A stretch of DNA of 64,000 nucleotides, taken from NCBI RefSeq assembly GCF_937863485.1, contig NZ_CALMFY010000119.1, forward strand, positions 22,432 to 86,431, in the 5' to 3' direction. Position numbers and translations under genes: made by a program. Each line of letters starts with the position of its first letter. Positions within the stretch are counted from its first letter, which is position 1. The notes below the pieces were generated by a model that saw nothing but the letters and a program-made list of their open reading frames with translations, was not told the DNA's origin and did no database searches. Source of the DNA: an uncultured Nostoc sp. (GTDB taxonomy: Bacteria > Cyanobacteriota > Cyanobacteriia > Cyanobacteriales > Nostocaceae). This document shows positions 27,735 to 35,976 of the stretch, piece after piece.

Positions 27735-28963
27735 GCCTATGGGAAAGAGCTATACTTGGCTTGACAATAGCAGGGACAATTTTCTCACAAGCCATTCTTG
27801 CGCCCGATAAATTCCGTGCTGTTGGCCCGACCAGCATTGCAGCCAAGCCACCCATGATAAATAATTCACAACCAGGCCAACGCAGACAAGTATCTAAAAC
27901 AGGCAAACCTTTAACAATCTTGATGGGATAAGTCTCTAAAATATCTTTTAACAAGGGTTCAAGTCGTGGCATCGAATTTAGTGCCAGTCGATAGCCAAAT
28001 ATAATCGCACTCATGTTGATTACCATCGCTACATTCCACGCGCCAATTTTCACCTAACCATTGGGCTTTTACTACTTGACAGTTTTCATCAATTCTGATT
28101 TTACCATGACGCACTTGTTTCCGTAGTTGTGTGGCGAGCGCAGGTGTCATGGAACCGCCATTTCTAGCTTGCTGAATCATCATTACTCGTTGCTCCCAAT
28201 CTGATTGGGCAAAAAATCCCTTTAGGTACTTTGGCCCTAACCAACCTGGTTCAGCATCGAATAATTTTTCTGATAACTGACGCCGAATCATCAAATGAAC
28301 CTCTGTACCGCGAGAAATAGCACCCACTGCCAAATGTCCACTCGTCAAGCCACCACCCACAATCAATACTCTCTTACCCATCAACTGCAATTTTCGTAAA
28401 TCAATAGTTTGTGAGTGGCAAAGTCTATCTTGTGGCTAGGCTGTCTGAATCTGGTTTACCCAATCAGGTATTTGAATTTGAGCGCTACTCATTGTCAACA
28501 CTACCCGCCGTGCAATGACTTCTTGTCCGTCTTGCAAGCAGAGGCAAAATCGGAAACGCAAATGATCTCTTAAGGGTTCAATACTCTTGACTGCTAATGG
28601 AATAACTTGCTCTTGCAACTGCCGAACTCGAATTACATCCTGACAAAAATCCTCAAATAATTGCGTTCCTGGTAAATCATAAGGGGGAAATAACTCATTA
28701 GGACGAGATTGAGCAAATTTCCTTAAAGCAAAAGGGTTTGGGTCGGGATGGTGGACGGCAGGGGAGCGTAAATTAGGGATTTCCAAAGCTCTAAATTGGT
28801 GTTCCCATTGACTCATCCATCTGCCACTAGGGTCAAATACTAAAAATTTCCCCCTGATTCTTTGCCGTTTTTGCAGCAGATGGGTAGTCAAGGTCAGAGC
28901 ATGAGGCCCAGCACCAATAATCGCCAGGTCAATTGTTGCGGGAACAGTGGTCGTAAATTCCAT
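27694..28963 (-). pseudogene. FAD/NAD(P)-binding oxidoreductase, broken by a nonsense codon and a frameshift
   Basis: Three open segments on the minus strand form one protein. 28963-28436 holds the FAD-binding start (DLAIIGAGPHALTLTTHLLQ). An in-frame TAG at 28436-28438 interrupts, and the same frame continues PQDRLCHSQTIDLR into GKRVLIVGGGLTSGHLA, the NAD(P)-binding motif. Near 27965-27980 a single-base shift moves the frame from GTKFDATT-stop to RLEPLLKDILETYPIKIVKGLPVLDTCLRWPG, ending ARNLSGARMACEKIVPAI. The layout resembles the lysine/ornithine N-monooxygenase-like group of flavoproteins. Both lesions would have to be sequencing errors for it to work, so decay is more likely. Confidence 0.82.
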
Positions 28964-29142
28964 TGCTGGAGAAACAATCTAGTTTTGGTGATAATAGTTA
29001 TCATTCTCTCTTGGTCAGATCAGACCAGCAACGTGATTCTGAAAATAGGGGATTGGGACTGGAAGTGGGACAAGCAGAATAACCAATGCCCAATTTTTTT
29101 GATCGCCACCTGAGCGAACACGGCTTAATATACATTGGTTTC

Positions 29143-29250
29143 ATAGGAATACCGTAGTTTTATAAAAAACTTCTTGCTTGCTGAAGTGGAATATGTGATA
29201 CTTTAAAGCGAGAAACAAAGCACGGTATTTCTATCGAATTACCGTAGTTT
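29143..29250 (+). promoter_or_regulatory. Repeated ATACCGTAGTTT half-sites upstream of ssuD
   Basis: The 10-mer ACCGTAGTTT occurs at 29151-29160 and again at 29241-29250, just before ssuD (ATG 29266). The first copy is preceded by GGAAT. An inverted relative, ACGGTATTTC, lies at 29222-29231, giving an inverted pair around the second site. This arrangement fits a LysR-type or similar activator site, perhaps responding to sulfur supply. It is an inference from repetition alone. Confidence 0.4.
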
Positions 29251-29265
29251 AAAAGGACAAGACTC

Positions 29266-30426
29266 ATGCAGCTACTATGGTTCATCCCAACCCACGGCGA
29301 CGGACGTTACCTTGCAACTGCTACAGGCGGACGGGCAGTAAGCTTTGCTTATCTGCGACAGATTGCCCAAGCGGTGGATGACCTTGGTTATACAGGGGCA
29401 TTGTTGCCTACTGGCCGCTCTTGCGAAGATGCTTGGATTGTAGCGTCAACGCTGGTATCACTGACACGACAGATGCGTTTTTTGGTGGCGATTCGTCCCG
29501 GCTTGGTATCACCTGGAGTGGCAGCGCGGATGGCGGCGACCTTTGATCGCCTCTCTGGTGGACGGTTGCTGATTAATGTCGTCACAGGGGGCGATCCCGT
29601 GGAGTTGGCGGGAGATGGCTTGCATTTGGATCACGATCAGCGCTATGAATTAACAGATGAATTTTTGACAGTATGGCGAGCGATCGCCAGTGGTGAACAA
29701 GTTAATCTTCAGGGCGACTATCTCAATATTCAGGATGGTAAGCTGCTGTTTCCACCCGTCCAGAAGCCATATCCGCCCTTGTGGTTTGGCGGTTCCTCTG
29801 CGATCGCTCAAAAAATCGCTGCCAAGCATGTAGATGTCTATCTAACTTGGGGCGAACCACCGGCGCAAGTAGCCGAGAAGATTGCATCGGCTCGCAGACT
29901 TGCTTTATCAGAAGGTCGGACTTTGCGGTTTGGGATTCGCCTACATGTGATTGTGCGCGAAACCGAGAGTGAAGCTTGGGATGCGGCAAATCAATTGATT
30001 AAGTATGTAGATGACGAGGCGATCGCTAAAGCCCAAAAAGCTTATGCTCGGATGGATTCAGTTGGACAACAGCGGATGACCCAATTACACCACGGTAATC
30101 GTGAGGCATTAGAGATTAGCCCGAACTTGTGGGCAGGAGTCGGTTTGGTACGGGGTGGTGCGGGAACGGCCTTAGTAGGCGATCCCCAAACCGTAGCTGC
30201 CAGAATGTTGGAATATGCAGATTTAGGCATTGAGTCCTTTATCCTCTCTGGCTATCCCCACTTAGAGGAAGCTTATCGAGTTGCAGAACTTCTATTTCCC
30301 CATTTGCCCTTAGAGAATTTGCCAGCAGTGGAGAAACAACATGTATTAAGTCCATTTGGTGAAATTGTCGCAAATGAAGATTTCCCTAAGCAACAGCCTC
30401 AGCAAAGAGCAACGTCCATATCCTAG
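29266..30426 (+). CDS. ssuD: FMNH2-dependent alkanesulfonate monooxygenase
   Basis: A luciferase-like flavin monooxygenase that releases sulfite from alkanesulfonates. 386 residues starting [16 protein letters not shown]. Typical stretches are [63 protein letters not shown] and [13 protein letters not shown]. It heads a three-gene unit followed after 27 bp by a beta-carbonic-anhydrase-like gene and then ssuE. No SsuABC transporter gene is in the window. Confidence 0.92.
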   Translation: MQLLWFIPTHGDGRYLATATGGRAVSFAYLRQIAQAVDDLGYTGALLPTGRSCEDAWIVASTLVSLTRQMRFLVAIRPGLVSPGVAARMAATFDRLSGGRLLINVVTGGDPVELAGDGLHLDHDQRYELTDEFLTVWRAIASGEQVNLQGDYLNIQDGKLLFPPVQKPYPPLWFGGSSAIAQKIAAKHVDVYLTWGEPPAQVAEKIASARRLALSEGRTLRFGIRLHVIVRETESEAWDAANQLIKYVDDEAIAKAQKAYARMDSVGQQRMTQLHHGNREALEISPNLWAGVGLVRGGAGTALVGDPQTVAARMLEYADLGIESFILSGYPHLEEAYRVAELLFPHLPLENLPAVEKQHVLSPFGEIVANEDFPKQQPQQRATSIS

Positions 30427-30453
30427 TAGATAAGAATTAGGAAATTACCAACC

Positions 30454-31071
30454 ATGTTGCACCAACAAATTGACCAAAAGATTTCTGAAACACAAGCGTG
30501 GGCATTGCGTCGTCAGTTGGGGATACCTAATAATAAACGCTTGTGGGTGCTAGCTTGCATGGACGAACGTTTACCTGTGGACAAAGCATTAGGAATTGGT
30601 GAAGGAGATGCTCATATTTTCCGTAATGCCGGGGGGTTAGTTACGGATGATGCTATTCGGTCAGCGATGTTAACTACACAGTTTTTTGGCACAAGAGAAA
30701 TCATCGTCATTAACCATACCGAATGTGGCATGATGACAGCATCAGGAGACTTTCTCAGTGAGGTATTGCGAAACCAAGGTATTGACGTGGATCAAGTTAC
30801 GATCGATCCTGCTTTGCCAGAGTTGAAGCTAGCAAAAGGCGTTTTTTCCAAATGGATTAAAACGTTTACTGATGTGGACAAAATCTGCACACAGCAGGTG
30901 GAATTGCTGCGTAATTCTCCTTTAATTCCCCAGGATGTAGTTATTCATGGTTACATCTGGGAAGTAGAGAGTATGACTTTGCGCCGTCCCTACAAACGTC
31001 TGAGTGAAAAGGTCAACACAGCAGAAGCTATGAAGACCGAAACCACAAAACACACTGAACCCGTTTTATAA
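30454..31071 (+). CDS. Beta-carbonic anhydrase-like zinc enzyme in a sulfonate operon
   Basis: 205 residues. The zinc ligands of the beta-CA fold are visible: C35 with D37 and R39 in ACMDERLP, then H88 and C91 in NHTECGMM. The form is short, like beta-CA clade D, which includes carbonyl sulfide hydrolase. Its position between ssuD and ssuE, with 27-bp and 17-bp gaps, suggests a sulfur role, for instance on COS or CS2, rather than general CO2 hydration. That is inference. The C-terminal ~20 residues are polar and look disordered. Confidence 0.82.
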   Translation: MLHQQIDQKISETQAWALRRQLGIPNNKRLWVLACMDERLPVDKALGIGEGDAHIFRNAGGLVTDDAIRSAMLTTQFFGTREIIVINHTECGMMTASGDFLSEVLRNQGIDVDQVTIDPALPELKLAKGVFSKWIKTFTDVDKICTQQVELLRNSPLIPQDVVIHGYIWEVESMTLRRPYKRLSEKVNTAEAMKTETTKHTEPVL

Positions 31072-31088
31072 ATTGGGAGTTCAATTGA

Positions 31089-31655
31089 ATGACAAATATT
31101 TTAGCGATCGCTGGTAGTCCAACTCATCCCTCTAGAACCTATGGTGTTGTCGAATACACTGCCAAGCTTTTACAACAAGAAGGCTTGCATGTAGACATTA
31201 TTTCAGTTCGGGATTTGCCTGCTGAAGATTTAGTTTTTGGACGATACGACAGCCCTGCTTTGGAACAGCCAAAAGCTTTGCTAGCAAAGGCAGATGGTGT
31301 GATTATTGCCACCCCAATCTACAAAGCTGCTTACACAGGAGTGCTCAAAACATTTCTAGATTTGCTGCCACAAAAATCATTGACAGGTAAACCCGTGTTA
31401 CCAATTGCCCTTGGTGGGACGCTCGCTCACTTATTGGCAATTGAATATGCTCTTAAACCTGTCTTATCTGAATTAGGAGCGCGGCATATCCTAGCTACTG
31501 TTTATGCGGTAGACAAACAAATTCAACGACAAGCTGATAACAGTGTCGTATTAGATGAGGAAATTGAGCAAAGACTCAAAGACGTTCTCAAAGAATTTGT
31601 TAAAGCTGTAGAATATGATGCCGCAGCGCCTCAAGAATTGGTTCATGCCAATTAA
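31089..31655 (+). CDS. ssuE: NAD(P)H-dependent FMN reductase
   Basis: 188 residues of the flavodoxin-like NADPH:FMN reductase family: NILAIAGSPTHPSRTYGVVEY at the start, ATPIYKAAYTGVLKTFLDLLP for FMN binding, and LPIALGGTLAHLLAIEYALKPVL. It supplies FMNH2 to SsuD. It is the last gene of the unit and is followed by a good hairpin terminator. ATG at 31089 lies 17 bp after the upstream stop. Confidence 0.92.
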   Translation: MTNILAIAGSPTHPSRTYGVVEYTAKLLQQEGLHVDIISVRDLPAEDLVFGRYDSPALEQPKALLAKADGVIIATPIYKAAYTGVLKTFLDLLPQKSLTGKPVLPIALGGTLAHLLAIEYALKPVLSELGARHILATVYAVDKQIQRQADNSVVLDEEIEQRLKDVLKEFVKAVEYDAAAPQELVHAN

Positions 31656-31683
31656 CTAATCAAGTTTATACCTCCGTTTACTT

Positions 31684-31715
31684 GTAGCAGAGGGGTAGTT
31701 TTACCCATCTGCTAC
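31684..31715 (+). terminator. Terminator hairpin after ssuE
   Basis: GTAGCAGAGGGGTA at 31684-31697 pairs with TACCCATCTGCTAC at 31702-31715 (one mismatch), with a 4-nt loop, followed by CTTTCTTT. It fits the end of the ssuD-CA-ssuE transcript. Confidence 0.7.
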
Positions 31716-31964
31716 CTTTCTTTAAAATTACTCTCAGAAATTACACTTTTATAAAGATATTTAAATGAATAGACTACGCCTAAACCTCGCTTCCATTCCT
31801 CTCTAGTCTATTCAACTAATACCAATTCAATTAATGATTGCAACACATCCTTGGGTGAAGTGAAGACGCGATGAATCGCGTCTCTACAAATGGTCTATTT
31901 GTCGCATTCTTTTTTTAAATTGGTATAACACCGCTATAATTTTTGATTTTTCCCATATATAGCG

Positions 31965-32089
31965 ATTCTCATTTAAATGAGATCCAAAGTAGGACATGGC
32001 AATGCCGTGTCTTACCTTGTATCTGTATTTATCTGTGGTTAATTATTTTTTCTATACCTTATGCTGGCGGGAACCCATAGTGGCGGAAC
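31965..32089 (-). repeat. Dispersed repeat with ATAGCG and GGTTCCC ends (copy B)
   Basis: Read on the minus strand this segment runs GGGTTCCCGCCAGCATAAGG, AGAAAAAATAATTAACCACAG, a central palindrome GACACGGCATTGCCATGTC, and ends GAGAATCGCTATATA. It is a second copy of 43827-43937 and is related to 49318-49417. The rest of 31656-32154 holds only the ssuE terminator and AT-rich DNA. Confidence 0.7.
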
Positions 32090-32154
32090 GTTCCTCTGGA
32101 AGAGTTGGGAGGAATTTATCTAGGCTATTTTTGAGCAAATGATCACAGCAGTTT

Positions 32155-32775
32155 TTAACACTCCCACGCAGCCTGAAAAAAGTCGCGTTCGCAAAACATA
32201 GCATAACGATAGGTTGAATGCACAACAGAATTAGTAGTGGCATAATTGTCAACCAAACTTTCTAATTGTTGTGTTGGTTGTTGAAAGTCTGCACTGCTAT
32301 AAGTACGAATCCAGTCTGCATATTGATGATTAGGAATGCCGTTATCAGCTAATTGTTCTCCCAAAAAGGCATACAAACGCATACACGGAGACATCGCCGC
32401 AGCAGTTAAACCCACATCTCTACCCCAAGCAGTTGCTAACAAAAAGTCAGTATAGCGGCGGGTGGTGGCTCCTGGTTCCACAGAATCCAAATTAATTCCC
32501 CACTGGGAAGCATAGCCACTATGCATCCGCAGTTCTTCTAAAGCTTCACTAGCTAGGTTATGAAATGTGGTGAAACCTAACCAGTCTGGTGCTTTAGCTG
32601 CGGCGATACTATACGCACGGGCAAAAGCTTCTAAGAAAAAAGCATCTTGCCCTACGTAGTAAGCAAATTTCGCCTGCTCAAGAGTACCATCGCCAATGCC
32701 TTGAACGAAAGGATGCTTTAGGCAAGCTTGGGCTAAGTCTTGATTTGCTGCCCATAATTCGTTAGATAAAGTCAT
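32155..32775 (-). CDS. tenA: TenA family aminopyrimidine aminohydrolase (thiaminase II)
   Basis: 206 residues, all-helical TenA/PqqC-like fold. Family motifs are HPFVQGIGDGTLEQAKFAYYVGQDAFFLEAFARAY and the catalytic cysteine C131 in AAMSPCMRLYAFLGE. The conserved Glu in ERDFFQAAWE lies near the C-terminus. It salvages the pyrimidine moiety of degraded thiamine. No other thiamine gene is adjacent and no TPP riboswitch was seen upstream. ATG 32775. Confidence 0.9.
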   Translation of the reverse strand: MTLSNELWAANQDLAQACLKHPFVQGIGDGTLEQAKFAYYVGQDAFFLEAFARAYSIAAAKAPDWLGFTTFHNLASEALEELRMHSGYASQWGINLDSVEPGATTRRYTDFLLATAWGRDVGLTAAAMSPCMRLYAFLGEQLADNGIPNHQYADWIRTYSSADFQQPTQQLESLVDNYATTNSVVHSTYRYAMFCERDFFQAAWEC

Positions 32776-32831
32776 TTGTCATTTATTATTTGTCATCTGT
32801 TATTATCCCTCTGTTCTGTGAACTCTCCCCC

Positions 32832-33602
32832 TCAAAAAGGTAAGAACTGAAGCAAGACTGAGCCAAGACTTCCCAAAAAGTCAACAAAACTGGGTTTACC
32901 AGCGCTTACCTTCTCATTTACAGGTGTTTGCAGTTCTTTAATAAAAGCCTGGGCTGTTTGCGTTCCAGCGGTATTGTTTTGGGATGTAAACAATTTTTCA
33001 GCAACTTGGGCATCTTTGAATGCACCTTGTCTATCCAGTATTTGGTAACAGGCAACACCACGAGCTAAATAAGCACCGGCATATTCTGGTTTAATAGCGA
33101 TCGCCTGATTAAAGTAACTGATTGCTTGCTGTTGGTTACCTTTTTGTGCTTCTGCTACACCCAAAGCATAAAATTCTTCTGGTGAAGCAATTTGTGATGG
33201 TATACCAACTGCGCCTTGGAAGTTAGCGCCATTTAAGTAAGCACCAGTCAATTCTGCATTTGCTAGATAGGTATTTCTTAAATCAGCACCCGCCAAATTT
33301 GCCCCACTAAACTTAGTTTGGCTTAGGTTAACACCAAATAAACTCGCGCCACTCAAGTTTGCACCCCGTAAATCAGCACCGCTCAAGTTTGCCCGGCTGA
33401 GGTTAGCACCTGTGAGATTAGCACCACTCAAATTGGCTCCAGATAAGTCAGCCATCACTAAACCTGCACTGGTTAAATCACAGTTTTGACATTGTTTGGT
33501 TGCCAATAACTGTCTAACGTGTTCAGAATTTGCTGCTTGTACGGTTGTTGTCAAACTAATCGTGGTTAAAAAGGCAGCTATGACTAAAATTTGGTTTTTC
33601 AT
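32832..33602 (-). CDS. Exported pentapeptide-repeat protein with TPR segment
   Basis: 256 residues from ATG 33602; the TTG at 33626 is less likely. A signal peptide (MKNQILVIAAFLTTISLTTT, cleavage near VQA) is followed by a CxxC pair (KQCQNCDL). About 16 pentapeptide repeats A(D/N)LSG come next (residues ~50-140), forming a right-handed beta-helix. A tetratricopeptide-like region follows (EEFYALGVAEAQKGNQQQAI, GAYLARGVACYQI). The C-terminus ends in a short hydrophobic stretch. Function is unknown; such proteins are common in cyanobacterial periplasm. Confidence 0.85.
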   Translation of the reverse strand: MKNQILVIAAFLTTISLTTTVQAANSEHVRQLLATKQCQNCDLTSAGLVMADLSGANLSGANLTGANLSRANLSGADLRGANLSGASLFGVNLSQTKFSGANLAGADLRNTYLANAELTGAYLNGANFQGAVGIPSQIASPEEFYALGVAEAQKGNQQQAISYFNQAIAIKPEYAGAYLARGVACYQILDRQGAFKDAQVAEKLFTSQNNTAGTQTAQAFIKELQTPVNEKVSAGKPSFVDFLGSLGSVLLQFLPF

Positions 33603-34059
33603 ATTCGCGTAATATTTATTACTCAATATTCAACATTAACTGAGACGGATTTATACCTCAGCCTATGATATGAGCAATCTGAACAGTTTGCCCTCTGTAG
33701 TTGCCTATATCACTTGTAAATTTGAGTAAACACTCACTGGTTGTGCAAGTTGACTATCTTCTAATTATTTATGCCTAGCTACTTATTTGTTCTTCAAGGG
33801 TCAGACCTTGACCTTGCTGTAGTACTTTTTGATAATTAGACATAAAATTTACACTTCTACTTCTTTGGACTTTAAGTCAAATATACACAGATTGCATTTC
33901 TTGATTCTACAAAGAAGCCATGTCTAACGACAAGCCGCTATGCGTCTGTGCCTGGTGCTAATGTGATCTCACTCAGGAGTAAAAACAGAGATTTGCTCGT
34001 GTATGCCCTGATTTTAAATATATATGAGACTATAGAAACATTAAGACAGTCAGAAAAAC
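33603..34059. other. Gap before hicA, no gene seen
   Basis: AT-rich, about 450 bp. A perfect palindrome-like GGTCAGACCTTGACC occurs near 33799-33813. No coding frame or known repeat family was recognised. Confidence 0.4.
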
Positions 34060-34326
34060 GTGAGTCAGCAAGACAAACTCTTAGAAAAAATCCTCTCTGG
34101 GACTTCTGATACAGACATCCCTTTCGCACAACTGTGGCAACTCTTATATACACTAGGCTTTGATGAACGGATTCGTGGCGATCATCGGATTTTTGTCAAA
34201 GCCGATGTTCAGGAAATATTGAACCTGCAACATAAAAGAGGAAAAGCCAAAAGCTATCAAATCAAACAAGTTCGTGCAGTAATTATCAAGTATAAGCTAG
34301 GAAGTAAAAATGATATTTCGTTATGA
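34060..34326 (+). CDS. hicA: HicA-like toxin
   Basis: 88 residues from GTG 34060. The double-stranded-RNA-binding-like HicA fold is suggested by LWQLLYTLGFDERIRGDHRIFVKADV, with the expected catalytic His (H42), and a basic C-terminal helix (YQIKQVRAVIIKYKLG). HicA is an mRNA interferase neutralised by HicB. It overlaps the downstream hicB by 17 bp, typical of toxin-antitoxin pairs. It is somewhat longer than minimal HicA (~60 aa). Confidence 0.8.
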   Translation: MSQQDKLLEKILSGTSDTDIPFAQLWQLLYTLGFDERIRGDHRIFVKADVQEILNLQHKRGKAKSYQIKQVRAVIIKYKLGSKNDISL

Positions 34327-34522
34327 AATTATTCTCTACTGGAGTGAATTAGATCAAGCCTTTATTGCTGAAGTACCAGAATTATCAGGCTGTACTGCTG
34401 ACGGCGAGACTTATCAAGAAGCCCTACACAATGTAGAAGTAGTTGTGCAGGAATGGATAGAAATAGCTAAGGATTTAGGGCGTCCAGTTCCTGAACCTAG
34501 ACCGCGTTTGATGTACATCTAA
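34310..34522 (+). CDS. hicB: HicB-like antitoxin
   Basis: 70 residues: MIFRYEIILYWSELDQAFIAEVPELSGCTADGETYQEALHNVEVVV, the partial RNase H-like HicB fold, then WIEIAKDLGRPVPEPRPRL. It is the short form without a C-terminal DNA-binding domain. The start overlaps hicA. It should bind HicA and block it. Confidence 0.88.
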   Translation: MIFRYEIILYWSELDQAFIAEVPELSGCTADGETYQEALHNVEVVVQEWIEIAKDLGRPVPEPRPRLMYI

Positions 34523-34825
34523 TTGATACACAAGCCAAGGGCAACTGATTTTTTAGCATCATCATAAATGTATGACTCCTATTTGATTTTTGAACAAGAC
34601 TACGAGAAAATACGTAGGAGTATAAATGATACAATTGGGTTAATCGTCCATCTTGGCATATGCGTAAAACCATTTGAGTGAAGCGGTGTTACCAGCAAAT
34701 AGAAAGCTACGACAACAATTAAAAGCAGATTTAGATGGACTGACAAAAATTCCAGATTACTCTGAAAGATATTAAAGCCAGACAGTACACCCTTTTTTTA
34801 GCCTTGCTCCCTCTACTCTCTTTCT
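34523..34825. other. Gap between hicB and nblA, possible gene remnant
   Basis: At about 34688-34774 a short frame without ATG reads LPANRKLRQQLKADLDGLTK then IPDYSERY and stops. It looks like the C-terminal scrap of a small protein, not an intact gene. Nothing else was seen. Confidence 0.3.
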
Positions 34826-34996
34826 TCACAACTTAGACTTTAGTAATTGCTGGTACATCACTTCCCGAATGAGCATTTCCTTATACAGCATGAGTAAAGA
34901 CTGCTTGGCTTCTTCACAAGACAACGTCTGCACTTTGTCGCTAAAGCTTCGGATCGTAAATTCTTGCTCTAAAGATAATTTAAATGATTGATTCAT
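34826..34996 (-). CDS. nblA: NblA-type phycobilisome degradation protein
   Basis: 56 residues from ATG 34996, preceded by TAGGAGCC, ending TGA at 34826-34828. The sequence MNQSFKLSLEQEFTIRSFSD, then CEEAKQSLLMLYKEMLIREVMYQQLLK, follows the NblA pattern (LSLEQ-F-IR-F, KxxLxxLYxQMxxRExxYxxLLK). NblA marks phycobilisomes for Clp proteolysis during nitrogen starvation. No adjacent partner. An inverted TACA...TGTA motif near 35053-35066 could be part of its promoter, but it does not match the GTA-N8-TAC NtcA box. Confidence 0.88.
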   Translation of the reverse strand: MNQSFKLSLEQEFTIRSFSDKVQTLSCEEAKQSLLMLYKEMLIREVMYQQLLKSKL

Positions 34997-35516
34997 TCTT
35001 GGCTCCTATGCCTAATTAAGTCGAAAACTATAAGGTTAATGAGAATAGGCTTGTTACATCGGTTGTAGTAAAAAATTATTTGAGATATGAAATGTAAATA
35101 AGTTTTCAATCTCTAGTAATCTAGCATTACAGATATTTGTTTAAAATCATGTTTTAGCTAAGGTTTGAGATGTATAAGATGAGTGTATAAGTAGTTTATT
35201 TTTCCAAAAATTAGTAAATTTAGAGTAAAGTCTGACATTTTGTATAACTTTTAGTGAACAGCATAGTAATTACATATAAAAGATAAAAATTAATAAATAG
35301 TAATAAAACTTTAATATCTGAGATTAAAAGCGGGTTTTTGTCTGATGGTGAAGCGATCGCTTCACGGATCACTCGCCAGGATTCAAGGAGTTAAAAAGCT
35401 TTCGCTCATAAGGGGTGGACACAAGAAAATTTGGCTTTTGAAGTCAACTTCAAAAGCCAAATTGGTTGGCTGTTTTTTAGTAGGCATTCGGTTGAGCGTC
35501 ATATCTTTATAGAAAT
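34997..35516. other. AT-rich nblA upstream region
   Basis: About 520 bp. The nblA promoter must lie here on the minus strand. A perfect 17-bp palindrome occupies 35428-35463 (see separate entry). A GCGATCGC-containing hairpin GTGAAGCGATCGCTTCAC lies at 35348-35365. No gene. Confidence 0.45.
35428..35463. repeat. Perfect 17-bp inverted repeat
   Basis: 35428-35444 and 35447-35463 are exact reverse complements separated by 2 nt (AATTTGGCTTTTGAAGT and its complement). There is no adjacent gene end, so it is probably a palindromic repeat or remnant element rather than a terminator. Confidence 0.7.
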
Positions 35517-35540
35517 TTGTTCTGTGTTGCTGTTGAATTG

Positions 35541-35861
35541 GTGAGAGATTGCTACCAATCCGCCGACAGAATTCTTGGAACTAGAAGAATACGCCCCAAT
35601 ACGCTTGGGTTAAGGAGAATTGTAGGTTGGGTTGAGGAACGAAAACCAACATTTTCAGTGGTTTGTTGGGTTTCACTTCGTTCAACCCAACCTACGCGGT
35701 TTATGGTTTTTGACGCTAACCCAAGCGTATTGGAATACGCCCAGCCCCCTGTCCTAGATATTGACACCTTAGTACAACAGGTGCGATGTCTACGAGGGGC
35801 TATTCGGCGTCGCAACGCTTTGAAAAAATTCAAAACCAGTGCAGCACCTTGCAGTTATTAG
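35541..35861 (+). pseudogene. Gene remnant interrupted by a nested MITE
   Basis: If the element 35596-35733 and one copy of its 8-bp target duplication are removed, the flanks join in frame: ATNPPTEFLELEEYAQPPVL continues DIDTLVQQVRCLRGAIRRRN and ends at TAG 35859-35861. Upstream the frame meets a TGA at once and has no start, so the gene is also truncated at its 5' end. The protein family is not recognised. Confidence 0.5.
35596..35733. mobile_element. 138-bp MITE-like element with 17-bp perfect TIRs, containing another palindrome
   Basis: Ends CCAATACGCTTGGGTTA (35596-35612) and TAACCCAAGCGTATTGG (35717-35733) are exact inverted repeats. The direct repeat AATACGCC flanks it at 35588-35595 and 35734-35741. 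Inside lies a second palindromic unit, GTAGGTTGGGTTGAGGAACG to CGTTCAACCCAACCTAC (about 35622-35696), a type of hairpin repeat often seen in cyanobacteria. No coding capacity. Confidence 0.85.
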
Positions 35862-35976
35862 ATATTAGCCACCCCGTTAGAATCGATAGCAGTCCTAAAT
35901 CATTCGTGAAAAGTTAGATCCCCAACAGCTTTTACGAAGTCGGGGATGTGGACAGCGCTAAATCTAATTGAAAAGG

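Noticed and set aside
35053..35066. NtcA box upstream of nblA
   Set aside because: TTACATCGGTTGTA is an imperfect palindrome and does not fit GTA-N8-TAC.
35517..35861. 114-residue frame drawn across the nested element
   Set aside because: Its middle is the element itself; the meaningful reading is the disrupted remnant described in the features.
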